Positions 52,343 to 61,521 are shown, counted from the first letter of the stretch. The stretch is DNA of 64,000 bases from Streptomyces sp. YIM 130001 (GCF_003574445.1 NZ_KZ984573.1:1-64000), one strand, 5' to 3'. Translations and numbers: made by a program. Notes: generated by a model from the letters alone, not told the origin.

Positions 52343-54259
52343 ATGGCGATTCGATCTTCTACTCGTTCCTCTGTCCCTTCATCCGAGCGGCCCGCTCCGC
52401 GGTCCTCCGCACGGCCTCTTGCGCGATCCTCGGGCCGGTCCTTGGCGGCGGGCCGTGAGGCGGGAGGCGGCGCGGGGTCGGACGGGCCGGCCGAGCACCG
52501 GAATCACTGGCTGCGGGACCGTACACGGCACCGCCGGTCTGTGGACCGGGAGACCGTACGCCTGCGCGCGGAGGCTCTGTTCGACCAGGCGCCGCGCGGG
52601 CCCGCGGGCGATGGGGCGGGTCGAGTCAGCGGGTCGGATCAGGGCGACCGGTCGCGTACGGGGCGGACGGAGGAGCCGGGGCGGCCGCAGGTCAGGGTGC
52701 GGCCGCTGTGGGCTGCGGACGTGGATCTTCAGAGTGTGCGCGGTGACGGTACGCGGAGTGGCTCGGCGGGAGGCGGACGAGGAGAGCGGATGCGGCCGGG
52801 GGAGCCGGGGCCCGACGGTGGGGCCACCGATGTCCGGAGGGGCCGGCGGCCCTCGTGGGCGTACGCGGTGTCGGTTCGGGGTGGTGCTGCGCCGTCGCCC
52901 TCACAGGCTCGGGTGGCGCGGGGAGACGGCCCGGGCGAGGCAGAATCCTCCGCCGGGGCCGGTCGGTTGGCCGATGCGGGCACGGTCAAACTCCGGGCGG
53001 GCAGGCGGCGCCGTCCGGCGGCTGACGGGGCGCGTGGAGAACGTCGTACGGCAGCGGCGGACGGCGGCCCGGCCGGCGCGGGGAGCCGCCCGAGGGCGGT
53101 TGCGCGGCCGGACCTCGAGGCCCTGCGGCAACGGGCGTTGGAAGGTGGAGGCCCCCCGAGCGGAGTTCGTGGCGACGGGGATGTGCGCTCGAACGACACC
53201 GTTCGGCTTCGACCGCGACGGCTGAAGGCTGGTGCGGCGGTGGACCTGGGGGTGAGCCGGAGCCGGGTGGAGGGCGTGGGGCCGCACGGCACGTTGGCCA
53301 TGTCTCGGGGGGTGCGGCGGCCGGGGGAGCGGGTGGGTCCGGACGAGGCGCGGGCTGCTTCGGGACGCGCACCAGCTTCGGGACACGCACCCGACCGCCC
53401 GTGGTCCGCCGTGCCGGAGCGTCGTCGTCTGCCCGCGCGCGAGCCTCGGTCGGTCACATCCGAGCCAGGGGCGATGGCGCCCGGTCGGCCACCGGTGCCG
53501 ACCTCGCAGGCCGCGGGCCCGGAGGTGGATCCGGGGTTGGCGCCGGAACCGCGCGGCGCGCGTGGGAGGCGGGTGGCTGCCGCCCGTGAACGGCTGCCGC
53601 TCTGGCTGCAGTTGAGGTGCGGATTCGATCGACGCAGCCTCCTGGCGTTGGGTGTGGTGCTGATCGCTGTGCTGGCGTTCGGGATCCATCACTTCTGGAC
53701 CGGCCGGCCGGAGGCCGTACATCCGCCGGAAGCCGTCGGAGGCCGGGCGGGCGACGACGCGAAGTCGTCCGCGGTCGGTGTGCGAGGAGGTGGACCGGCG
53801 TCGACGAGGGGCGCTGCCACACCGGGTGGCCGGGTGGTCGTGGACGTCGGGGGCAAGGTCCGCAAGCCCGGAGTCCGGCGCCTCCCGCAGGGGTCGCGCG
53901 TGGAGGACGCGTTGCGGGCCGCTGGAGGTGTACGCAAAGGCGCGGACACAACAGGACTCAACCGCGCGCGGGTTCTGGTCGACGGGGAGCAGGTGATCGT
54001 GGGCGCACCGCCGAACGCGGCTCCGACCGCCCCCGGTTCGGGTGGCTCCCCGGGCGTGCAGCCGGGTGGCGTCGTCAGCCTCAATTCGGCGACTCCCGAG
54101 CAACTGGAGACACTGCCCGGCGTCGGTCCGGTCCTGGCCCAGCACATCGTCGCGTACCGGACCGAGCACGGGGGCTTCCGCTCCGTGGACGAACTCCGCG
54201 AGGTGAACGGCATCGGGGAACGGCGCTTCGAGGACATGCGCGATGCGGTCGGGCCGTGA
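52343..54259 (+). CDS. comEA: ComEA-like DNA-binding protein with a very long N-terminal region
   Basis: 638 residues. The functional parts are at the end: a membrane helix (about 438-457, LLALGVVLIAVLAFGIHHFW), a SLBB-like segment (VVVDVGGKVRKPGVRRLPQG) and a C-terminal helix-hairpin-helix pair (LNSATPEQLETLPGVGPVLA ... VNGIGERRFEDM) that binds DNA. The preceding 430 residues are a low-complexity Arg/Gly/Ala/Pro-rich cytoplasmic region, which makes the protein roughly twice the usual length for the family. Its role in streptomycetes is not established. It overlaps comEC by GTGA. Confidence 0.88.
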   Translation: MAIRSSTRSSVPSSERPAPRSSARPLARSSGRSLAAGREAGGGAGSDGPAEHRNHWLRDRTRHRRSVDRETVRLRAEALFDQAPRGPAGDGAGRVSGSDQGDRSRTGRTEEPGRPQVRVRPLWAADVDLQSVRGDGTRSGSAGGGRGERMRPGEPGPDGGATDVRRGRRPSWAYAVSVRGGAAPSPSQARVARGDGPGEAESSAGAGRLADAGTVKLRAGRRRRPAADGARGERRTAAADGGPAGAGSRPRAVARPDLEALRQRALEGGGPPSGVRGDGDVRSNDTVRLRPRRLKAGAAVDLGVSRSRVEGVGPHGTLAMSRGVRRPGERVGPDEARAASGRAPASGHAPDRPWSAVPERRRLPAREPRSVTSEPGAMAPGRPPVPTSQAAGPEVDPGLAPEPRGARGRRVAAARERLPLWLQLRCGFDRRSLLALGVVLIAVLAFGIHHFWTGRPEAVHPPEAVGGRAGDDAKSSAVGVRGGGPASTRGAATPGGRVVVDVGGKVRKPGVRRLPQGSRVEDALRAAGGVRKGADTTGLNRARVLVDGEQVIVGAPPNAAPTAPGSGGSPGVQPGGVVSLNSATPEQLETLPGVGPVLAQHIVAYRTEHGGFRSVDELREVNGIGERRFEDMRDAVGP

Positions 54260-57018
54260 ACCGGACCGACGCGGACCGGTCTGCTGTGCAAAGGGCGTGG
54301 GTGCCTACCGCGGCCCTGCGCCGGGACGGTTCGATGGGTCCGGGAGGGGAGGGGCCGACGGATCTTCGACTCGTCCCGCCCGCGGCGGCGGCCTGGGCAA
54401 CGGCCGCGATCACCGTCGGTACCTCCACCGCCTGGGCGGCGGTGGTGGGGGCGGTCGCTCTCGCCGCGGCTGTGCTCCTTGCGGCGGTCTCCCTGCTTCG
54501 GCGCCGCGCCCGATCCGAAAGTGCCGAACACCGACCGGGGCACCTCAGCCCCGCGCCGCGCCGCGCGCCGAATCTCCGGACCGCGACTGTGGTCGCCGTG
54601 CTGCTCGGCACGGCCGCGGCCGGAGCGTCCGCCGCGTTGCATCGGGCGGAGGTGGAACAGGGGCCGCTGCCGGATCTGGCGAGCCGGTACGCCACGGTGA
54701 CCGCGGAGTTGGAGGTCGTGGCGGACCCGCGCCGGAGCAGGCCGCGGACTCCGGGACCGGGGGCGTTGCCGCCGAGCGTTCTCGTCGAGGCCGAAGTCAC
54801 CAGGCTCACCGGCCCGGACGGCAGCGTGACGGCGACCCGCACCCCGGTCCTGGTCGTCGTCCGGGGCGAGCCCACGGCAGCGGACTCGCCGGCTGCGGCA
54901 CGGAAGGCTCCGAGCACCGCTCCGGATGCGCAGGCCGCGGCACCGCACGCCCGGAGTTCGCCGTCCTGGACCGACCTGCTGCCCTCGACTCGTCTGCGAG
55001 TGCGTGCCGGGACGGCTCCGCCCTTCACCGGCAGCGAGCGTTCCGCCGCGGTGCTGCGTGTGTCCGGCGAGGAGCCGCCGATCGTCGTCGGTGAGCCGAG
55101 TGGGGTGCAGCGACTGGCCGGACGCCTGCGGGCCGGCCTGAAGGAAGCGACCGACGGTCTGCCGGCAGACGCGCGGGCGCTGCTGCCCGGTCTTGTCGTC
55201 GGGGACACCTCGCGGCTCCCGCCGGATCTCGACGCCGCTTTCCGGGCGACGGATCTCACGCATCTGCTGGCTGTCTCGGGAAGCAACCTGACCATCGTGC
55301 TGGTGCTGCTCATCGGCCCGCCGGGTCTCGCGATGCGGGCCGAGCGGCGCGGAATTGCGGCACGTGTCGGATTGTCCCTGCGGACGACGGCGCTGCTCGG
55401 CGGGGCACTCACGATCGGCTTCGTGATCGTGTGCAGACCGGATCCGAGTGTGGTCAGAGCGGCCGCATGCGGGGCGGTCGTACTGCTGGCGATCGCCACG
55501 GGGCGCCGTCGCGCGCTGCTGCCGGCACTGGCCGCGGTCGTGCTCGTCCTGGTGCTCTACGACCCGTGGTTGTCGCGGAGCTACGGATTCCTGCTCTCCG
55601 TTTTGGCCACGGGTGCCCTGCTCACGCTGGCGCCGCGGTGGGCTGCGGCGTTGCGCAGGCGCGGCGTGCCGGCGCGCCTGGCCGAGGCGTTGGCGGCGGC
55701 GACGGCCGCGCAGGCGGTCTGCGCTCCGGTGGTGGCGGTGCTGGCCGCGCGGGTGAGCCTGGTGGCCGTGCCGTGCAATCTGCTGGCCGAATTGGCCGTC
55801 GCGCCCGCCACGGTGCTCGGATTCGCTGCCCTCGCGGCCGCGCCCCTGGTGATGCCGGTGGCGAAGGGCCTTGCCTGGTGCGCGAGTTGGCCGGTCGGCT
55901 GGATCGCGGAGGTGGCGCGTACCGGTGCGGCGCTGCCCGGGGCGGAGGTGGACTGGCCGGGTGGCTGGCGGGGCGGGCTGCTGCTCGCCGTGGGCACGGT
56001 GCTGGTCCTGTGGGTGGGCCGGAGGCTGCTGCGACATCCCGCGCTGGTCCTGGTCTGTGTGCTGCTGCTGGCGTTGACAGTGGTCCGGCCGCCGCCGCTC
56101 TCCCGGATCATCGCGGGATGGCCGCCGCCCGGCTGGCGGTTCGTGATGTGTGACGTCGGCCAGGGCGATGCGACCGTGCTGCGGGCCGGGACCGGGACGG
56201 CCGTGGTGGTGGACGCGGGCCCGGATCCGCTGCTCGTCGACCGTTGTCTGCGCACGCTGGGCATCACGCGGATCCCGATGGTGCTGCTCACCCATTTCCA
56301 CGCCGACCACGTGGCGGGCCTGCCCGGGGTGCTGCGTGGTCGCGAGGTGGGGGTGATCCAGACGACGGGACTGCGCGAGCCGGCCGGTCAGGCGGCGTTC
56401 GTACGCCGCCGTGCAGCCGAGTTCCGGGTCCCGGTGAGCGAGGCCGTGGCGGGCGAGCGGCGTCGTACCGGCGAGCTGAGCTGGGAGGTGCTCTGGACCG
56501 GATCCGGACTCGGAACGCCACATGATCATGTGGACGCCGTCGGCTCGGGGGGTGATGTTCCCGGCGGCTCGGGGAGCGCTACGTCCGACGCATCGGGAGG
56601 CGGCTCGGACGGCGAATCCGGCAGTGGGGCGAACGATGCCAGTGTCACGCTGCTCGCCCGGATCGCGGGAGTGACGCTCTTCCTGCCCGGCGATCTCGAA
56701 CCACCTGCGCAGCGTGCCCTGTTGAGGTCGCAGCCGGGCCTGCCGAGGGCCGATGTCCTCAAAGTCGCCCACCACGGCTCGGCCCATCAGGATCCCGGGC
56801 TCCTGGCCAGGGTGAGTCCGCGTCTCGCCCTGATCAGTTGCGGTGCGGACAACAGTTATGGACATCCGGCGCCCCGTACGTTGTCCGTTCTCCGAGAGTC
56901 GGGCGCGGCCGTCCTGCGCACGGATCGCGATGGCGCGGTGGCGGTTACGGGGGAGGGGGACGAGCTGCAGGCGCTTCACGAGGGGAGCGGAGCGGCGGGG
57001 GAGGTGCAGCGTTCTTGA
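54256..57018 (+). CDS. comEC: ComEC/Rec2-type DNA channel protein
   Basis: 920 residues. It comprises an N-terminal pair of helices, an OB-like outer domain, the competence core with many helices (DLTHLLAVSGSNLTIVLVLLI ... YDPWLSRSYGFLLSVLATG) and a C-terminal metallo-beta-lactamase domain (CDVGQGDATVLR, LTHFHADHVAGLPG, KVAHHGSAHQD). A Gly/Ser/Asp-rich insertion (about residues 755-795) interrupts the lactamase domain. The GTG at 54256 overlaps the comEA stop. In other organisms it passes single-stranded DNA across the membrane. Confidence 0.92.
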   Translation: MNRTDADRSAVQRAWVPTAALRRDGSMGPGGEGPTDLRLVPPAAAAWATAAITVGTSTAWAAVVGAVALAAAVLLAAVSLLRRRARSESAEHRPGHLSPAPRRAPNLRTATVVAVLLGTAAAGASAALHRAEVEQGPLPDLASRYATVTAELEVVADPRRSRPRTPGPGALPPSVLVEAEVTRLTGPDGSVTATRTPVLVVVRGEPTAADSPAAARKAPSTAPDAQAAAPHARSSPSWTDLLPSTRLRVRAGTAPPFTGSERSAAVLRVSGEEPPIVVGEPSGVQRLAGRLRAGLKEATDGLPADARALLPGLVVGDTSRLPPDLDAAFRATDLTHLLAVSGSNLTIVLVLLIGPPGLAMRAERRGIAARVGLSLRTTALLGGALTIGFVIVCRPDPSVVRAAACGAVVLLAIATGRRRALLPALAAVVLVLVLYDPWLSRSYGFLLSVLATGALLTLAPRWAAALRRRGVPARLAEALAAATAAQAVCAPVVAVLAARVSLVAVPCNLLAELAVAPATVLGFAALAAAPLVMPVAKGLAWCASWPVGWIAEVARTGAALPGAEVDWPGGWRGGLLLAVGTVLVLWVGRRLLRHPALVLVCVLLLALTVVRPPPLSRIIAGWPPPGWRFVMCDVGQGDATVLRAGTGTAVVVDAGPDPLLVDRCLRTLGITRIPMVLLTHFHADHVAGLPGVLRGREVGVIQTTGLREPAGQAAFVRRRAAEFRVPVSEAVAGERRRTGELSWEVLWTGSGLGTPHDHVDAVGSGGDVPGGSGSATSDASGGGSDGESGSGANDASVTLLARIAGVTLFLPGDLEPPAQRALLRSQPGLPRADVLKVAHHGSAHQDPGLLARVSPRLALISCGADNSYGHPAPRTLSVLRESGAAVLRTDRDGAVAVTGEGDELQALHEGSGAAGEVQRS

Positions 57019-57104
57019 AGAGGCACTGCTTCCAGGTACTTGGAAAGGCTGCGCTTCTAAAGAAACGTTTACAAAGAAACCCTTCTAAAGATATCTTTAG
57101 AAAC
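57019..57104. promoter_or_regulatory. Operator region with perfect 20-bp palindrome
   Basis: TTCTAAAGATATCTTTAGAA at 57083-57102 is a perfect palindrome ending 2 bp before the ATG of the ArsR-type regulator. A half copy, TTCTAAAGAAA, starts at 57055, and CTTCCA/TGGAAAG forms another inverted repeat near 57029-57047. The stretch is strikingly AT-rich for this genome. It is most simply an autoregulatory operator. Confidence 0.75.
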
Positions 57105-57872
57105 ATGGCCAGTCAGCGAAAAGACCATCTCCCCTCCGAGACGCACCTCACCGACCCGCGCGCCCTGCGGGCCTACACGCACCCCACACGGATGACACTG
57201 GTGGGACTGCTCCGGGCCCGAGGTCCGTTCACGGCCACCCAGGCGGCGGAACTGACCGGGGAGTCCGTGGCGAGCTGCTCGTACCACCTGCGGATGCTCG
57301 CGAAGTACGGCCTCGTGGAGCAGGCGGGCGGGGGTCAGGGCAGGGAGAAGCCCTGGCGTGCCACCGCCGCCTACACCGTCTGGCCCGACCACTCGGACGA
57401 CCCTGACGTGGCCGCGGCGTCCGCCGCCCTGAGCACCGCCGTCGCCGAGCACTACTTCGAGCGCGTGACTCGTGCCATCGAGACCCGGCACACGCTGCCG
57501 CTCGAGTGGCAGGAGGCAGAGCAGTTCGGGGACAGCCTGGTGTACCTCACGGCCGAGGAACTCACCGAACTCCGCGAGCAGATGCTCGAGTTGGTGTCCC
57601 GCTTCGAGGTGCGCAACGCGGATCCGGCGCTACGGCCCGAGGGGGCACGCCTCGTGGAGGTCCTGCGCATCGCCTTCGCGGCGCGGAGCGGACCGGGCTC
57701 AGCGGCCGACACCACCGACTCCCACGACACCACCACCTCGGACGACACCAGCTCCCCGGCCGACACCACCGCCTCGGCCGACACCACCGCCTCGGCCGAC
57801 ACCACCGCCTCGGACGACACCAGCTCCCCGGGCGGCACCAGCTCCCCGGCCGACGCCGGCGGCGGGACATGA
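57105..57872 (+). CDS. ArsR-type winged-helix regulator
   Basis: A 255-residue protein. The DNA-binding domain covers about residues 15-90 (RALRAYTHPTRMTLVGLLRA, GESVASCSYHLRMLAKYGLVEQ), followed by a helical sensor region. No metal-binding Cys pair is visible, so it is not a classic metal sensor. The last 55 residues are Asp/Thr/Ser repeats (DTTASA units) coded by an 18-bp DNA repeat. It overlaps the MFS gene (ATGA) and probably represses both. Confidence 0.87.
   Translation: MASQRKDHLPSETHLTDPRALRAYTHPTRMTLVGLLRARGPFTATQAAELTGESVASCSYHLRMLAKYGLVEQAGGGQGREKPWRATAAYTVWPDHSDDPDVAAASAALSTAVAEHYFERVTRAIETRHTLPLEWQEAEQFGDSLVYLTAEELTELREQMLELVSRFEVRNADPALRPEGARLVEVLRIAFAARSGPGSAADTTDSHDTTTSDDTSSPADTTASADTTASADTTASDDTSSPGGTSSPADAGGGT
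57762..57815 (+). repeat. 18-bp tandem repeat in the ArsR-type gene
   Basis: Three near-exact 18-bp units (GACACCACCGCCTCGGCC) at 57762, 57780 and 57798, with more degenerate units on both sides over about 57708-57866. Confidence 0.85.
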
Positions 57873-59161
57873 CCGCGCCCCGAGTCCCCGAGCTGCTCAG
57901 GCGGCGACCGTTCCGGAGGTACTGGACCGGGCAGACCGTCTCCCTGATCGGTGACCAGATCTCACTGATCGCGATTCCCCTGGCCGCGGTACTGATCCTC
58001 GGTGCGGACGCCGCCGAGATGGGCTTCCTCAAGACGGCCGAGCTGCTGCCCGCCCTGCTGCTCAACCTGCCCGCCGGAGCCTGGGCCGACCGAAGACCGC
58101 GCCGCCGGTACGTCATGATCGCGACGGACTTGGCGCGGGCGGCCCTGCTGATCTCCCTGCCGGTGGCGTACGCCTTCGACTCGCTCACCCTGGTCCAGCT
58201 GTACGCCGTCGCCTTCTCGATCGGCGCGCTCACCGTCCTTTTCGACGTCTGCAACGTCACGCTGCTGGTCTCACTGCTCCCCGTCGACCGCTACGTGCAG
58301 GGGAACGCGTTGGTCAACGGCAGCCGTTCGATGTCGGGGCTCGCGGGACCCGGCGCAGGCGGTCTCCTCGTGCAGCTGCTCGGAGCTCCGCTCGCGCTGC
58401 TCGCCGACGCGTTCACGTACCTGATATCGGCCGACCGACTGCGCCGGATAGACCCGGTGGAACCGCCGCCCGCCCCTCGCGCGAAAGGGGATTTCACGGC
58501 GGGCATCACATGGGTGGTGCGGGACCCGTCGATGCGTGCGCTGTTCGGGGCCTCGGCGACCGTGCAGTACTTCAACTTCATCTTCCACACGCTCTTCCTG
58601 CTCTACGCGACGCAGGAACTGGGCCTGTCGGCAGGGCTGTTCGGGGCGCTGCTGAGTGCGGCCGCGGTCGGGGGACTGATCGGTGCCTTGTGCAGCGGGA
58701 CCGTGGTGCGGCGCATCGGTATCGGTCCGTCGATCGCGCTCGGGTTCGCGGTGTTCACCCTGCCGTTGTTGCTGGTGCCGCTCGCTTCGGGGCCGTTGCC
58801 GGTGGTCGTCGGGGTGCTGTTCGTCGCGGAGTTCGTGTCGAACTTCGGGGTGATGGTCGTCGACGTATCCGCGGGCTCGCTGCAACTCGCCCTGGTTCCA
58901 GACCGGTTGCGCTCGCGGGTGCTCGGTGCCCTGCGTACGTTGACGCACGGCTTCAGGCCGCTCGGGGCCATCACGGCGGGGTATCTGGGCAGCACGATCG
59001 GCCTGCGTCCGACGCTGTGGATCGGTACGGCCGGCGCGGTGCTGAGCGTGCTCTGGATCGTCCTCTCGCCGGTCTCCCGTATGCGCGAGCTGCCTGCGGC
59101 CCAGCACGTCGGACTCTCCCGGGAGGCCACCGACGAGACGGCGGACGAGGCGGTCGGATGA
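57869..59161 (+). CDS. MFS exporter, 12-helix type
   Basis: 430 residues, with twelve helices predicted. The helix 1 region RRYWTGQTVSLIGDQISLIA and the loop 2-3 ADRRPRRRYVMI match the MFS_3/EntS-like exporter group. The start overlaps the stop of its presumed regulator by ATGA. The substrate is unknown; macrolide-type or siderophore export is typical of the group. Confidence 0.9.
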   Translation: MTAPRVPELLRRRPFRRYWTGQTVSLIGDQISLIAIPLAAVLILGADAAEMGFLKTAELLPALLLNLPAGAWADRRPRRRYVMIATDLARAALLISLPVAYAFDSLTLVQLYAVAFSIGALTVLFDVCNVTLLVSLLPVDRYVQGNALVNGSRSMSGLAGPGAGGLLVQLLGAPLALLADAFTYLISADRLRRIDPVEPPPAPRAKGDFTAGITWVVRDPSMRALFGASATVQYFNFIFHTLFLLYATQELGLSAGLFGALLSAAAVGGLIGALCSGTVVRRIGIGPSIALGFAVFTLPLLLVPLASGPLPVVVGVLFVAEFVSNFGVMVVDVSAGSLQLALVPDRLRSRVLGALRTLTHGFRPLGAITAGYLGSTIGLRPTLWIGTAGAVLSVLWIVLSPVSRMRELPAAQHVGLSREATDETADEAVG

Positions 59162-59182
59162 ACACGGCGCGCTGCCGGGGGC

Positions 59183-59188
59183 CAGACT
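59183..59188 (+). promoter_or_regulatory. Possible -10 box of the NAT gene
   Basis: CAGACT (one mismatch from TAGACT) ends 6 nt before the ATG at 59195, with no SD. This is a weaker case than the other leaderless starts. Confidence 0.35.
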
Positions 59189-59194
59189 GGTGCC

Positions 59195-60127
59195 ATGGAT
59201 GCCAAGCAAGCCGGGGATGCCACAGCCGCCACCGATACAGCTGCTGCCACAACCGCCACCGGCACAGCCACTGCCACAACCGCCACCGGCACAGTCGCTG
59301 ACACGGCCCCCGCCGACGCCACCCCTGCTCCCGGTGTCACCGCCGATGTCCTCGAGCCCGGCCGCGTGGACGCCTACCTGCGCCACATCGGCGCCGAACG
59401 CCCGATGGAACCCACGGCCCAGGCCCTGCGCTCGCTGCACCGCAGGCACCTGCTCAGCGTCCCGTTCGAGAACCTCTCCATCCATCTCGGCGAGGACATC
59501 GTGCTGACCGACGAGGCGCTGGTCGCCAAGATCGTCGACCGCCACCGCGGCGGATTCTGCTACGAACTGAACGGCGCCTTCGCCGCGTTGCTCCGCTCCC
59601 TGGGCTACCGCGTGACCTTGCTCCAGGCCCGGGTCTACGACGAGCACGGCGAGCTCGGCATCCCGTACGACCATCTGGCGCTGCGCGTGGACACCGCCGA
59701 CGGGGTATGGCTGGCCGATGTCGGATTCGGTGCGCACAGCCTGTATCCGCTGGCGTTCGACGAGCCCGGGGATCAGAAGGACCCCGGCGGGGTCTTCCGG
59801 ATCGCGCAGGCGTCGAACGGCGACCTCGACATCATCCAGAACGGCAGGCCGGAGTACCGGCTCGACCAACGACCCCGCGAACTGGCCGAGTTCAGGGTCG
59901 GCGCCTGGTACCACCGCAGCTCACCGGATTCTCACTTCACCCGCTCGCTGGTCTGCTCGCGGAGCACCGAGGACGGACGCGTCACGCTGAGTGGCAGAAA
60001 ACTCAAGATCGCTGCAGGCGGTGAACGTCGATCAGTCGTGCTCGAGACGGAGGACGAGCGGCGTGCCGCGTACCGGGAGCACTTCGGGATCGTCCTCGAC
60101 CGTCTCCCGGACCTGCCGAAGCGCTGA
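59195..60127 (+). CDS. nat: Arylamine N-acetyltransferase
   Basis: A 310-residue enzyme that transfers acetyl from CoA to arylamines or hydrazines. The catalytic triad is Cys122 (RGGFCYE), His160 (YDHLAL) and Asp175 (ADVGFG). The NAT core starts near residue 50. The first 48 residues are an Ala/Thr-rich stretch coded partly by a 27-bp tandem duplication (59244-59270 and 59271-59297) and are not part of the fold. It follows the exporter by 33 bp. Confidence 0.93.
   Translation: MDAKQAGDATAATDTAAATTATGTATATTATGTVADTAPADATPAPGVTADVLEPGRVDAYLRHIGAERPMEPTAQALRSLHRRHLLSVPFENLSIHLGEDIVLTDEALVAKIVDRHRGGFCYELNGAFAALLRSLGYRVTLLQARVYDEHGELGIPYDHLALRVDTADGVWLADVGFGAHSLYPLAFDEPGDQKDPGGVFRIAQASNGDLDIIQNGRPEYRLDQRPRELAEFRVGAWYHRSSPDSHFTRSLVCSRSTEDGRVTLSGRKLKIAAGGERRSVVLETEDERRAAYREHFGIVLDRLPDLPKR
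59244..59297 (+). repeat. 27-bp tandem duplication in nat
   Basis: Two adjacent units starting with CTGCCACAACCGCCACCGGC, identical over at least 24 bp, encode the Ala/Thr-rich N-terminus. Confidence 0.85.
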
Positions 60128-60273
60128 ACGGAGCGGCGAATTCGGACGTACCGGTCAGTCCCTGCGTAGGTGCAGGTTTCCCGCAATGTGAGCCTGTGTT
60201 GCCTCGAATGCCTCAACGGTGGTCGAATACGAATCCGTCATCGGAGAAAACAAGCCACGCAGGGGTGTTCCAG

Positions 60274-61167
60274 TTGTTCGGCCGTCTCGTAGGAACGCGC
60301 AGAAGTCGGGCAGGCAACCCCCATCGCGGCAATCACCCCTCGCCGCTCCTTTCCGTACCTCCGCACGGCGGAGTCCTCAGCTGCCGTGCCGTCGACCAGG
60401 TCGGCGAGCCGGTGCGGAACGCCGAGTTCACGGTCAGCGACGCGCAGGGACGCAAGGTCGTGCGCGGAGAGGCCGACCCCTTCGGTTCGTTCATGGCGAG
60501 CGTCCCGGTCGGTGAGTACCGCCTCGCGGTCTCCGCGGACGGCTACACCCCCTTTCGGGGCAGTGCCGTCGCGACCGAGGGCGAGCACACCGCGCTCGGC
60601 GACGTCCTGCTCCAGGTCGCCCAGCCGCCCACGCTGCCCGAGCCCGGCGAGTGGGAGATCGAGCCCGCACATTCCACGGTCGCGTTCACCGCCCGGCACA
60701 TCGGAATGGCGCGCGTCCACGGACGGTTCACCACCTTCGCCGGTGCGATCCGGGTGGCCGACCGGATGGACGAGTCCGCCATGCACGTAGTGATCGACGC
60801 CGCGTCGATCGACACCAACGTCAAGATGCGCGACGACCACCTGCGCTCGGCCGACTTCCTCGACGTCGGCCGGTACCCCACGCTCGAGTTCTACAGCGAC
60901 CGGTTCGTGCACCGCGGCGGTACCCGCTGGGGTGTCACCGGAGCCCTGTCCCTGCACGGTGTGACCCGCACCGTCACGCTCGACACCGAGTACCTGGGCA
61001 CCGGCAACGGCATGGAGGGCGAGAGCCGCGCCGCCTGTCGCGCCACGACGGAACTCCACCGCGACGACTTCACGATCACCTGGCAGACGATGCTGGCGCG
61101 CGGCATCGCCGTCGTCGGCCCGAGCATCAAGATCGACCTGGACATCCAGATCGTCCCCAAGTCCTGA
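60274..61167 (+). CDS. YceI-family protein with carboxypeptidase-regulatory-like N-terminal domain
   Basis: About 297 residues. Residues 30-110 form a CarboxypepD-regulatory beta fold (VDQVGEPVRNAEFTVSDAQG ... GEYRLAVSADGYTPFRGSA). The YceI lipocalin-like domain follows (GEWEIEPAHSTVAFTARHIG ... SIKIDLDIQIVPKS), which binds isoprenoid lipids in other members. No signal peptide is visible. The start is uncertain: TTG 60274 has AGGGG 8 nt upstream; GTG 60265 and an earlier ATG are possible. Confidence 0.85.
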   Translation: MFGRLVGTRRSRAGNPHRGNHPSPLLSVPPHGGVLSCRAVDQVGEPVRNAEFTVSDAQGRKVVRGEADPFGSFMASVPVGEYRLAVSADGYTPFRGSAVATEGEHTALGDVLLQVAQPPTLPEPGEWEIEPAHSTVAFTARHIGMARVHGRFTTFAGAIRVADRMDESAMHVVIDAASIDTNVKMRDDHLRSADFLDVGRYPTLEFYSDRFVHRGGTRWGVTGALSLHGVTRTVTLDTEYLGTGNGMEGESRAACRATTELHRDDFTITWQTMLARGIAVVGPSIKIDLDIQIVPKS

Positions 61168-61187
61168 GGCCCGCCAGAGGAATTGAC

Positions 61188-61433
61188 CTACGGCTCCTCC
61201 CGCCAGCCCTCGTACTCCGCGGCGAAGTCGTCCAGGGCGGCCGGGTCGAGCCGTTCGTCCTCGTCCGCGAGGAGCACCAGCCACTGGGCGTCCTCGGCGT
61301 CGTCCTCGCCCGCCAGGGCCTCGCGCAGGATCCGCGCCTGCTCGTCCGTCCCGAACCGCTCGCCCAGCTCCCGGGCCGCCTCCTCGGCGGCGTCGCGGTC
61401 GGGCAGTACCAGGACATGCCGTACGTCGCTCAC
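61188..61433 (-). CDS. 81-residue acidic protein of unknown function
   Basis: A small soluble protein (VSDVRHVLVLPDRDAAEEAA ... AALDDFAAEYEGWREEP) with a beta strand followed by acidic helices. AAGG lies 5 nt before the GTG at 61433. It is convergent with the YceI gene and divergent from holA; a larger frame to 62078 on this strand is antisense to holA and not real. Confidence 0.72.
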   Translation of the reverse strand: MSDVRHVLVLPDRDAAEEAARELGERFGTDEQARILREALAGEDDAEDAQWLVLLADEDERLDPAALDDFAAEYEGWREEP

Positions 61434-61521
61434 GTGCACCTTCTCCCGTTTCTCGGGCTCCAGTGTCCCGCACGAACGGTGGCGCCGGCGTTGTCGGTGG
61501 GCTGTGGGATCCTTGGCCGCG

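Noticed and set aside
53689..56979. 1096-codon frame antisense to comEA and comEC
   Set aside because: Low-complexity shadow with no supporting signals.
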